From contig SKMM01000049.1 in the NCBI GenBank assembly GCA_007121055.1, positions 1 through 5,387 of the forward strand: DNA of 5,387 bases, in the 5' to 3' direction. The position numbers and the translations under genes are program-made. Shown piece after piece: positions 1-5,112 of this stretch. The DNA is from Paracoccaceae bacterium. Lineage in GTDB: Bacteria > Pseudomonadota > Alphaproteobacteria > Rhodobacterales > Rhodobacteraceae. How positions within the stretch are numbered: the stretch's first letter is position 1; the number at the start of each line of letters is the position of its first letter. The notes below the pieces were generated by a model that had not been told where the DNA came from, did no database searches, and worked only from the letters and a program-made list of their open reading frames with translations.

Positions 1-603
1 ACCGAGATCGCCGCCGACATCACCACCGAGGCCGGGCGCGCCGCGGTGCTGGAGGCCGCGGGGGCGGCCGACATCCTTGTGACCAACGCCGGCGGCCCGC
101 CTCCGGGGGTCTGGAGCGACTGGGACCGCGACGCCTTCATCGCGGCGCTCGACGCCAACATGCTGACCCCGATCGCGCTGATGCAGGCGCTGCTGCCGGG
201 GATGATGGAACGCGGCTGGGGCAGGGTGGTCAACATCACCTCGGGTTCGGTCAAGGCGCCGATCCCGCAGCTGGGGCTGTCCAACAGCGCCCGCGCGGGG
301 CTGACGGGCTTCGTCGCGGGCACCGCGCGGCAGGTGGCCGGGCGCGGCGTGACCATCAACAACCTGCTGCCCGGCATCCACGCCACCGACCGCGCCGATG
401 CGCTCGACGGTGCGGTGGTCAAGGCACAGGGCATCACGCTCGACGAGGCCCGCGCCCGCCGCGCCGCGACCATCCCCGCCGGCCGCTACGGCACGGCCGA
501 GGAGTTCGGCGCGGCCTGTGCGTTCCTGTGCTCGGTCCACGCGGGGTTCATCGTCGGCCAGAACATCCTGCTCGACGGCGGCGCCATCAACGCAACGCTC
601 TGA
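1..603 (+). CDS. SDR-family oxidoreductase-like protein, 5'-truncated by the window edge, atypical active site
   Basis: The reading frame is open from base 1 to the TGA at 601-603, giving 200 residues. The N-terminal Rossmann glycine motif (TGxxxGIG) lies outside the window, so roughly 50 residues are missing. The GTG at 46 is internal, because SDR-like sequence continues upstream of it (residues ADIT around residue 6). Visible SDR landmarks are the TNAGG motif after beta-4 (residues 28-32), NITSGS with the expected catalytic Ser (S81), a PG motif after beta-6, and a C-terminal GQNILLDGG strand. The canonical YxxxK is missing: Ser94 and Arg98 occupy the Tyr and Lys positions (S-N-S-A-R). I recall a conserved-domain subgroup of BKR-like SDR-like proteins described as lacking a perfect catalytic tetrad, and this protein fits it. 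The substrate is unknown, and it may not be a classical reductase. It is probably unrelated in function to the downstream tat genes. Confidence 0.85.
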   Translation, partial: TEIAADITTEAGRAAVLEAAGAADILVTNAGGPPPGVWSDWDRDAFIAALDANMLTPIALMQALLPGMMERGWGRVVNITSGSVKAPIPQLGLSNSARAGLTGFVAGTARQVAGRGVTINNLLPGIHATDRADALDGAVVKAQGITLDEARARRAATIPAGRYGTAEEFGAACAFLCSVHAGFIVGQNILLDGGAINATL

Positions 604-613
604 AGGCTCCGAT

Positions 614-638
614 CCCACGCAGCCGTGGGGGAAATTTT
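614..638 (+). terminator. Possible weak intrinsic terminator after the SDR gene
   Basis: A perfect 6-bp stem, CCCACG (614-619) and CGTGGG (624-629), closes a 4-base loop. A short GGAAATTTT tail follows, with only four T residues (635-638). It lies 10 bases after the SDR stop codon, where a terminator is expected. The stem and T-run are short, so termination may be partial. The T-run overlaps the -35 element of the next promoter. Confidence 0.4.
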
Positions 639-665
639 GACAGCCGCCCGGATTGGGGCTTTGAT
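637..665 (+). promoter_or_regulatory. Putative sigma-70-type promoter for the tat operon
   Basis: A perfect TTGACA (637-642) is followed after 17 bases by TTTGAT (660-665), which matches TATAAT at 4 of 6 positions. This spacing is optimal for a housekeeping promoter. Transcription would begin near 672 and leave a leader of about 80 bases before the tatA ATG. The sequence fits; nothing here proves activity. An alternative -10-like CATAAA occurs at 681-686 but has a poorer -35. Confidence 0.5.
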
Positions 666-753
666 CGGGACGGTGAAGGCCATAAATGGTGCCCACAGGC
701 GACGCAGATGCGCCGGGGACCGCGCGCGGGGGACGCCGCTGAGGGAGAAGACC

Positions 754-1014
754 ATGCTCAACAACATCGGCCTGCCGGGCCTCATTCTTCTGGTCATCGT
801 GGTGCTGGTGCTGTTCGGCCGCGGCAAGATCGCCTCGCTGATGGGGGAGGTCGGCAAGGGCATCACCGCCTTCAAGCGCGGGGTGAAGGACAGCACCGAG
901 GAGACCGAGCGCGCGCTCGACGAACCCCGCGACGTCACGCCCCAGCCGCAGGAACGCCGGCAGTCCGACATGGACGCCGCGCCCGCCAAGGACGCGGACC
1001 ACAACAAGGCCTGA
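754..1014 (+). CDS. tatA: Sec-independent protein translocase subunit TatA
   Basis: This 86-residue protein is TatA, the small subunit thought to multimerise at the TatBC receptor and let folded, twin-arginine-signal proteins cross the inner membrane. A short N-out segment is followed by one membrane helix (about residues 7-21), the F21-G22 hinge, and an amphipathic helix with the family pattern FGRGK...LMGEVGKGITAFKRG (F40-K41 matching the conserved FK). A polar, charged, disordered tail follows. The ATG at 754 is chosen because AGGGAG (742-747) sits 6 bases upstream and the protein then starts with the alphaproteobacterial-looking MLNNIGLPG. The longer frame from GTG 625 would start inside the hairpin. 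Position 8 is Pro rather than the polar Gln of E. coli TatA. It is first in a tatA-tatB-tatC-ATPase block. Confidence 0.95.
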   Translation: MLNNIGLPGLILLVIVVLVLFGRGKIASLMGEVGKGITAFKRGVKDSTEETERALDEPRDVTPQPQERRQSDMDAAPAKDADHNKA

Positions 1015-1031
1015 GGTCCGCGCGCACCGCG

Positions 1032-1078
1032 CCGTGGCCCCGGGACCCACGGGGCGGGGCACGGCGGCGGGGCAGGGG
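1032..1078 (+). other. G-rich, structured tatA-tatB junction: competing hairpins and four GGGG runs
   Basis: In the 88-base gap between tatA and tatB, CCGTGG (1032-1037) can pair with CCACGG (1047-1052). Alternatively, GCCCCG (1037-1042) can pair with CGGGGC (1050-1055). These two pairings exclude each other. GGGG runs at 1051-1054, 1056-1059, 1069-1072 and 1075-1078 have loops of 1, 9 and 2 bases, a possible G-quadruplex on the coding strand or in mRNA. No T-run follows, so it is not an intrinsic terminator. A role in lowering tatB relative to tatA is inference. Confidence 0.35.
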
Positions 1079-1084
1079 CCACAG

Positions 1085-1096
1085 ATGGCGGGGTAG
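1085..1096 (+). other. Three-codon mini-ORF (M-A-G-stop) just upstream of and in frame with tatB
   Basis: ATG GCG GGG TAG runs from 1085 to 1096, six bases before the tatB ATG and in the same frame. AGGGG at 1074-1078 sits 6 bases upstream of this ATG. That is a better Shine-Dalgarno than the weak AGG (1095-1097) ahead of tatB itself. It could act as a re-initiation leader or be chance in G-rich sequence. Confidence 0.25.
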
Positions 1097-1102
1097 GCGC
1101 GG

Positions 1103-1609
1103 ATGTTCGACATCGGCTGGACGGAACTGCTGCTCATCGGGATCGTCGCGCTCATCGTGGTGGGGCCCAAGGACCTGCCCGGCATGTTCCGCACGCTGGG
1201 CCGCTTCATGGGCAAGGCCCGCGCCATGGCCCGCGACTTCCAGCGCGCGATGGAGCAGGCCGCCGACGACTCCGGCGTCAAGGACATGGCCAAGGAATTC
1301 CGTGACGCCGCCTCGGGCCGTGACTTCGGCACCGACGACCTGCGCGATTTCACCCGCAACCCCAAGGCCTGGGCCAAGGACGCCGCGCGTAAATCCGTCC
1401 TGACCCCGGAGGAAGCCGCCGAGGACTCGGATCCTCCGCCGGCCCGCAGCCAGACCCGCGGCCCCGCCACCGAGGCGCTGGCCAAGGCCCGCAGCGAGGC
1501 CGCCGAACGCCGCCGCGCGGAGCTTGCCCAGCGCCGCGCCGAAAGCCCCACCGACCCCGCGGCTGACGATGCCCCGCAGCCGCCCAGCGACCCGGCGGCC
1601 AAGTCATGA
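1103..1609 (+). CDS. tatB: Sec-independent protein translocase subunit TatB
   Basis: The 168-residue product is TatB, which with TatC forms the membrane receptor for twin-arginine signal peptides. The start MFDIGWTELLLIGIVALIVVGP is diagnostic: it has conserved Glu8 in the membrane helix (about residues 6-20) and the Gly21-Pro22 hinge, then the amphipathic segment LPGMFRTLGRFMGKAR. Residues from about 30 to 70 are helical and charged. The tail from about 100 is low complexity, rich in Ala, Arg, Glu, Pro and Asp, as is usual for the family. The ATG at 1103 gives the canonical N-terminus although its Shine-Dalgarno is weak. The gene follows tatA after 88 structured bases and ends in an ATGA overlap with tatC (1606-1609), so tatB and tatC are probably translationally coupled, suiting a 1:1 TatBC complex. 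Confidence 0.95.
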   Translation: MFDIGWTELLLIGIVALIVVGPKDLPGMFRTLGRFMGKARAMARDFQRAMEQAADDSGVKDMAKEFRDAASGRDFGTDDLRDFTRNPKAWAKDAARKSVLTPEEAAEDSDPPPARSQTRGPATEALAKARSEAAERRRAELAQRRAESPTDPAADDAPQPPSDPAAKS

Positions 1610-2484
1610 CCGAAGTGGTCCGGAAATCCCCGCCGCCCCCGCCCGAGGACGAGATCGAGGACAGCGCCGCCCCGCTCATCGAGCATCTGGCCGAGCTGCG
1701 CACGCGCCTGATCATCTCCATCTCGGCCTTCATCGTGGGGATGGTGGTCAGCTTCTTCTTCTGGAACCCGATCTTCAACTTCCTGACCGATCCGCTGTGT
1801 GGCGCGCTCACCGCGCGCGGGCAGGATTGCGCGCTGATCCTCATCAAGCTGCAGGAAGGCTTCTTCGTCGCGATCCGCATCTCGCTTCTGGGCGGCTTCG
1901 TGCTGGCCTTCCCGATCATCGCCACGCAGCTGTGGCGCTTCGTGGCGCCGGGGCTGTACCGCTCGGAAAAGAGCGCCTTCCTGCCCTTCCTGCTCGCCTC
2001 GCCCGCGATGTTCTTCCTGGGCGCGGCGTTCGCCTTCTACATCGTCACGCCGCTGGCCTTCGATTTCTTCCTGCTGTTCCAGCAACCCGGCTCGCTTCTG
2101 GACGAGGCGACAGGCGAGGCCAGTCCGCTGGCGCAGGCGGGCGTGACCTTCCAGGGCTCGGTCAACGAGTACCTGACGCTGACCACGCGCTTCATCATCG
2201 CCTTCGGGCTGTGCTTCCAGCTGCCGGTGCTGCTGACGCTGATGGGCAAGGCGGGGCTGGTCTCGGCGCAGGGCCTTGCGGATGTGCGCAAATACGCGGT
2301 GGTGGCGATCCTCGGGCTCGCGGCCATCGTCACGCCCCCGGACGTGATCACCCAGATCATCCTCTTCACGGCGGTCTATGGTCTTTACGAGGTGTCGATC
2401 TTCCTCGTGCGCCGGGTCGAGAAGAAGCGCAATGACGCGCTGCGCGAGGAAGGCCTGCTGGACGACGAAGAGGCCGGCGCGTGA
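1606..2484 (+). CDS. tatC: Sec-independent protein translocase subunit TatC
   Basis: The 292-residue product is TatC, the polytopic core of the Tat receptor that binds twin-arginine signal peptides. Six membrane helices are visible at roughly 36-53, 86-106, 124-147, 194-214, 228-243 and 247-268. Family landmarks are IEHLAELRTRL on the cytoplasmic N-terminus (E30, matching E. coli E15), WRFVAPGLYRSEK in the first cytoplasmic loop (F112 and E121, matching F94 and E103), and TPPD before helix 6 (D246). Gln205 in FQLPV stands where E. coli has Glu170; I recall Gln being common in alphaproteobacteria. The periplasmic loop at about 158-190 is longer than in E. coli. The C-terminal tail is charged. 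The start overlaps the tatB stop (ATGA), and the stop overlaps the next gene's GTG (GTGA, 2481-2484). Confidence 0.97.
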   Translation: MTEVVRKSPPPPPEDEIEDSAAPLIEHLAELRTRLIISISAFIVGMVVSFFFWNPIFNFLTDPLCGALTARGQDCALILIKLQEGFFVAIRISLLGGFVLAFPIIATQLWRFVAPGLYRSEKSAFLPFLLASPAMFFLGAAFAFYIVTPLAFDFFLLFQQPGSLLDEATGEASPLAQAGVTFQGSVNEYLTLTTRFIIAFGLCFQLPVLLTLMGKAGLVSAQGLADVRKYAVVAILGLAAIVTPPDVITQIILFTAVYGLYEVSIFLVRRVEKKRNDALREEGLLDDEEAGA

Positions 2485-3335
2485 GCGGCCCACTGTCGCG
2501 CATCGCCGCGGCGCTGGAGCGCATGAGCCCCGCGCCCATGCCCGCCCCCGACCTCGACGCGGCCGAGGCCTTCGTGTGGCATGTCGCCCCCGACCGGCTC
2601 GACCCGGTGGCGCAGGTCAGCCGCATCCCGTTCGATCTGCTGCTGGGCATCGACCGGGCCCGCGACACGCTGCTGGCCAATACACTCCAATTCGCCCGCG
2701 GCCTGCCCGCCAACAACGCGCTGCTGTGGGGCGCGCGCGGCATGGGCAAGTCGAGCCTCGTGAAGGCCGTCCATGCCGAGGCGCTGGCCCGCGCTCCCGA
2801 CTGTCGCCTGCGGCTGGTGGAGATCCAGCGCGAGGACCTGCCCTCGATCCAACGCCTCCTGCGCCATCTGCGCGGCGCGGCCCAGCGGGTGATCCTGTTC
2901 TGCGACGACCTGTCCTTCAGCCACGACGACCAGCACTACAAGTCGCTCAAGGCCGTGCTCGACGGCGGCATCGAGGGGCGGCCCGAGAACGTGCTGTTCT
3001 ACGCCACCTCGAACCGCCGCCACCTGATGCCGCGGGACATGATCGAGAACGAACGCGCCACCGCCATCAGCCCCTCGGAGGCGACCGAGGAGAAGGTATC
3101 GCTGTCGGACCGCTTCGGGCTGTGGCTGGGCTTCCACCCCTGCGGGCAGGACGAATATCTGGCGATGATCGACGGCTATTGCGCCGCCTGGGGGGTGGAC
3201 GTCCCCGAAACCCGCCTGCGGGCCGAGGCCATCGAATGGGCTGCCACCCGCGGGGGCCGCTCGGGCCGCGTGGCCTGGCAGTTCTTCTGTGACCTCGCCG
3301 GGCGCGAGGGACGGCGCCTCGAGGGCGTGGCCTGA
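2481..3335 (+). CDS. DUF815-family AAA+ ATPase translationally coupled to tatC
   Basis: The 284-residue protein has the layout of the DUF815 (PF05673) ATP-binding family. Walker A is GARGMGKSS (residues 84-92), Walker B is VILFCDD (137-143), and sensor-1-like Asn is in ATSNRRHL (N178). A likely arginine-finger segment is SDRFGLWLGF (R211), and a sensor-2-like GGRSGR sits near 258-263. These support nucleotide binding and hydrolysis; the remodelled substrate is unknown. No signal peptide or membrane helix is seen, so it should be cytosolic. The GTG at 2481 overlaps the tatC stop by four bases, and the protein begins before any family landmark, so this start is natural. I recall DUF815 genes lying near translocase genes in other alphaproteobacteria. 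A Tat-assisting role is only inference. It ends 7 bases before a convergent gene. Confidence 0.85.
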   Translation: MSGPLSRIAAALERMSPAPMPAPDLDAAEAFVWHVAPDRLDPVAQVSRIPFDLLLGIDRARDTLLANTLQFARGLPANNALLWGARGMGKSSLVKAVHAEALARAPDCRLRLVEIQREDLPSIQRLLRHLRGAAQRVILFCDDLSFSHDDQHYKSLKAVLDGGIEGRPENVLFYATSNRRHLMPRDMIENERATAISPSEATEEKVSLSDRFGLWLGFHPCGQDEYLAMIDGYCAAWGVDVPETRLRAEAIEWAATRGGRSGRVAWQFFCDLAGREGRRLEGVA

Positions 3336-3342
3336 CCGGCCG

Positions 3343-3708
3343 TCACTCGCAGAACAGAAGGTCCACCCGCATGCCGTCGCCGGCCTGTGCGATCTCGCGC
3401 TGCACCAGCCCCGAATCGGGCAGTGCACGCGGCACCACCACAACGAGCCGCGCATCGACCCCATGGCGCGACAGCCAGGCCGCCACCTCCAGCGCGTCGA
3501 ACTTGCCTGCGACCAGCGGCGTGATCACCGTGTCCGGCGCCAGCGTCCGCAGGAACCCGCCCGTCAGCCGGGGCCAGGGCACATGCACCACCCGATGCGC
3601 GGCCAACACCTGGCGCAACGGGTCGGGCCAGTCTCGATCATCGTCTTCACCGATCGCGACAAGAATTTTCGAAGCGCCAGAGGGCAGCGGCGATGGCTGG
3701 GGCTTCAC
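3343..3708 (-). CDS. Hypothetical protein, possible degenerate receiver-like (Rossmannoid) fold
   Basis: This 121-residue - strand gene starts at GTG (complement of 3706-3708). A strong Shine-Dalgarno, GGAGAGGA (complement of 3713-3720), lies 4 bases upstream, which supports the start and shows the ORF is real. Alternating strands and helices are visible: KILVAIG (14-20), an acidic patch EDDD (21-24), RVVHV (39-43), DTVITPL (59-65), FDALEVAAWL (70-79), ARLVVVVP (86-93) and a final RVDLLFCE. The order resembles CheY-type receivers, in which the third strand ends at the phospho-acceptor Asp and is followed by a GLE-like turn. Here Pro64 stands at the Asp position and D71-A-L-E mimics the turn. 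I do not recognise the family, and the function is unknown. It is convergent with the ATPase gene and divergent from phoR. Confidence 0.7.
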   Translation of the reverse strand: MKPQPSPLPSGASKILVAIGEDDDRDWPDPLRQVLAAHRVVHVPWPRLTGGFLRTLAPDTVITPLVAGKFDALEVAAWLSRHGVDARLVVVVPRALPDSGLVQREIAQAGDGMRVDLLFCE

Positions 3709-3767
3709 TGAGTCCTCTCCAAACTAACAGGTCAAAGAGATTGTCGTTTATTCAACTCACGATGGAA

Positions 3768-3834
3768 TGCAACCCCATTTGGTTGCACCATGCAACGTCC
3801 GTTGTGCAGCCTGCATGTCGGAATTGCAAAATTC
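3768..3834. repeat. Cluster of alternating inverted TGCAAC motifs, possible operator array
   Basis: TGCAACC (3768-3774) and GGTTGCA (3781-3787) form a perfect 7-bp dyad with a 6-base spacer. GTTGCA (3782-3787) and TGCAAC (3791-3796) form a second perfect dyad with a 3-base spacer. TGCAAC (3791-3796) also faces an imperfect GTTGTGCA (3801-3808). TTGCAA (3824-3829) lies inside the dyad GAATT-GCAA-AATTC (3821-3834). Shared arms allow alternative hairpins or several protein-binding half-sites. No regulator is identified, and the pattern does not match the Pho box, FnrL or alphaproteobacterial LexA sites that I know. Confidence 0.5.
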
Positions 3835-3840
3835 GACGAA

Positions 3841-3858
3841 CCGTCACGAAACCGACAT
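3841..3858 (+). promoter_or_regulatory. Pho box upstream of phoR (putative PhoB site)
   Basis: CCGTCAC-GAAA-CCGACAT has the 7-4-7 direct-repeat layout of a PhoB binding site (consensus near CTGTCAT-N4-CTGTCAT). It ends 42 bases before the phoR GTG. It matches a second site at 5017-5034 in 17 of 18 positions. A further partial repeat, GTGACAT, follows at 3865-3871 but is out of the 11-base register. Binding would imply autoregulated induction of phoR under phosphate limitation. Confidence 0.7.
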
Positions 3859-3900
3859 ATGCCAGTGACATTCAAGCCTCAGTAGAGAACGAGGTTTCCG

Positions 3901-5013
3901 GTGACCGACCCCGTTGCGCAGCCCGCCGACGTCCCGCCCGAGCCGCCCTCCGCGGGACCGGCCGCATCGCTCGCGCCGTGTGCGGCACTGCTCGGCGGGG
4001 TGCCCGAACCGGTCCTTCTGGTGGGCGCGGACCGTCGGATCCGAATCGCCAACCCCGCCGCGCACGAGCTTCTGGGCGCTCGGCTGGAGGGGCAGTCGGC
4101 ACTGCTGGCGATCCGCCAGCCCGACCCCATCGCCGCGCTCGAACGCGCGATCCAGGCCGCCCCCGGCACCCGGTTCGAGGCGCGCTACAGCCTCACAACC
4201 CCCTCGGCTGAAACGACATACCGCATGGTCGCCCACCGGCTGGCGCCCACCGGCGGGCTCGAGGGCGTGCTCGTCAGCTTCCTCGACATCAGCCATGTCG
4301 AGGAAGCCGAACAGATGCGCCGCGACTTCATCGCCAATGTCAGCCACGAGCTGCGCTCGCCGCTCACCGTACTCTCGGGCTTCATCGAGACCCTGCAGGG
4401 CTCGGCCCGCGACGACCCGGAGGCGCGCGCCCGTTTCCTCGAGATCATGGCGCAGGAAGCCCGGCGCATGAACCGCCTCGTGGGCGACCTGCTGTCGCTC
4501 TCCAAGGTCGAGGCCAACGAACGCGTCCGCCCCCGGGAATCGGTGTGCATGGCCGACGTGATCCAGACGAGCCTCGCCGCGCTGCGGCCGCAGATCGAGG
4601 AAAACGGCATCCGCGTCACCCTCACCGGCGCCGAGGACGACACCCGGCTTCAGGGTGACCGTGACCAGCTCGTGCAGGTGGTCCACAACCTCGTGGAAAA
4701 CGCCATCAAGTACGGCGGGGCAGGCGGAACCGTGCGGCTTGCGCTGGCCCGCCGCGCCTCTTGGCCCGGCTTCTTCGGCGAGGTGCTGACCCTTTCCGTC
4801 AGCGACGAGGGCGAGGGTATCGACCCCATCCACCTGCCGCGCCTGACCGAGCGGTTCTACCGCGTCGACAGCCACCGCTCGCGGCAGATGGGCGGCACCG
4901 GGCTGGGCCTCGCCATCGTGAAACACATCGTCAACCGCCACCGCGGCCGGCTCTCGATCGAGAGCGAACGCGGCCGCGGCAGCACATTCCTGATGGTCCT
5001 GCCGCGGAATTGA
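3901..5013 (+). CDS. phoR: Phosphate-regulon sensor histidine kinase PhoR (soluble form)
   Basis: The 370-residue product is a histidine kinase expected to phosphorylate PhoB in response to phosphate limitation. After a Pro/Ala-rich start (residues 1-27), a PAS-like domain spans about 30-130 (VLLVGADRRIRIANPAA, then LVSFLDIS). HisKA follows, with the phospho-acceptor His149 in FIANVSHELRSPLT. The HATPase domain has the N box HNLVENAIKYG (N263, N267), G1 DEGEGI (302-307), F box ERFYRVD (317-323) and G2 GGTGLGLAIV (331-340). No transmembrane helix is present, whereas E. coli PhoR has N-terminal ones. The GTG at 3901 is chosen because GAGG lies 6 bases upstream and no earlier in-frame start fits. 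Naming rests on domain order, the flanking Pho boxes and phoU next door; its PhoB partner is not in the window. Confidence 0.9.
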   Translation: MTDPVAQPADVPPEPPSAGPAASLAPCAALLGGVPEPVLLVGADRRIRIANPAAHELLGARLEGQSALLAIRQPDPIAALERAIQAAPGTRFEARYSLTTPSAETTYRMVAHRLAPTGGLEGVLVSFLDISHVEEAEQMRRDFIANVSHELRSPLTVLSGFIETLQGSARDDPEARARFLEIMAQEARRMNRLVGDLLSLSKVEANERVRPRESVCMADVIQTSLAALRPQIEENGIRVTLTGAEDDTRLQGDRDQLVQVVHNLVENAIKYGGAGGTVRLALARRASWPGFFGEVLTLSVSDEGEGIDPIHLPRLTERFYRVDSHRSRQMGGTGLGLAIVKHIVNRHRGRLSIESERGRGSTFLMVLPRN

Positions 5014-5016
5014 CGG

Positions 5017-5034
5017 CTGTCACGAAACCGACAT
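5017..5034 (+). promoter_or_regulatory. Second Pho box, directly after phoR and upstream of phoU
   Basis: CTGTCAC-GAAA-CCGACAT is a 7-4-7 direct repeat that differs from the 3841-3858 site at one base. It begins three bases after the phoR stop and ends 78 bases before the phoU ATG. The first half-site matches the PhoB consensus almost perfectly. No clear -10 element follows at the usual distance. It would place phoU, and whatever follows it, under direct PhoB control in addition to read-through from phoR. Confidence 0.75.
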
Positions 5035-5112
5035 GCTAGCCGCGTAAGCGGGGCGGGAGGCAGAACAGGGCAGGGGGCGGACAGGCCCGCTCCGACCAAA
5101 GGGTTACTTCGT
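5035..5112 (+). other. phoR-phoU spacer after the Pho box, G-rich leader
   Basis: The remaining leader before phoU is G-rich (GGGG 5050-5053, GGG 5055-5057, GGG 5068-5070, GGGGG 5073-5077) and contains no gene. AAAGGG (5098-5103) lies 9 bases before the phoU ATG and is its likely ribosome binding site. No terminator is visible, so phoR transcripts could continue into phoU. Confidence 0.4.

Larger units (their letters stand above)
3709..3900. promoter_or_regulatory. A+T-richer divergent regulatory region between the orphan gene and phoR
   Basis: This 192-base non-coding region is clearly richer in A and T than the flanking genes, as expected for a region where two promoters diverge. It holds the orphan gene's ribosome binding site, a cluster of TGCAAC motifs in alternating orientation (3768-3829), a Pho box (3841-3858), and the phoR ribosome binding site (GAGG at 3891-3894). 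I cannot place a confident -10/-35 pair for either direction. Confidence 0.6.

Noticed and set aside
625..753. Extended tatA start at GTG 625
   Set aside because: It would begin inside the hairpin and upstream of the promoter, with no Shine-Dalgarno, and would add 43 residues before a standard TatA N-terminus. ATG 754 has a good AGGGAG.
528..1403. + strand frame of 291 codons across SDR, tatA and tatB
   Set aside because: It crosses three gene boundaries in another frame and encodes Arg/Pro/Gly-rich nonsense typical of GC-rich shadow frames.
3326..3346. Possible hairpin between the convergent ATPase and orphan genes (TGACCGGCCGTCA-like symmetry)
   Set aside because: The symmetry is imperfect, leaves almost no loop, lacks a T-run on either strand and overlaps the coding end. 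Not supported as a terminator.
2385..3464. Long - strand open frame (359 codons) opposite the DUF815 gene
   Set aside because: It is antisense to a gene with clear Walker motifs and also runs over a second gene's end. Its translation is low complexity with no recognisable domain. Long antisense frames are expected when third codon positions are mostly G or C.
3693..4211. + strand frame of 172 codons across the divergent region and the start of phoR
   Set aside because: It starts antisense to the orphan gene's first codons, runs through the Pho box and is out of frame with phoR. No family resemblance.
3844..4941. Long - strand open frame (365 codons) opposite phoR
   Set aside because: The + strand encodes an unmistakable histidine kinase. 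The antisense product shows no domain, and the frame is a by-product of G/C-biased codons.
5050..5077. G-quadruplex in the phoU leader
   Set aside because: G runs are present, but the middle loop is about 10 bases, and this amount of G clustering is ordinary in such a GC-rich genome. Mentioned only as composition.
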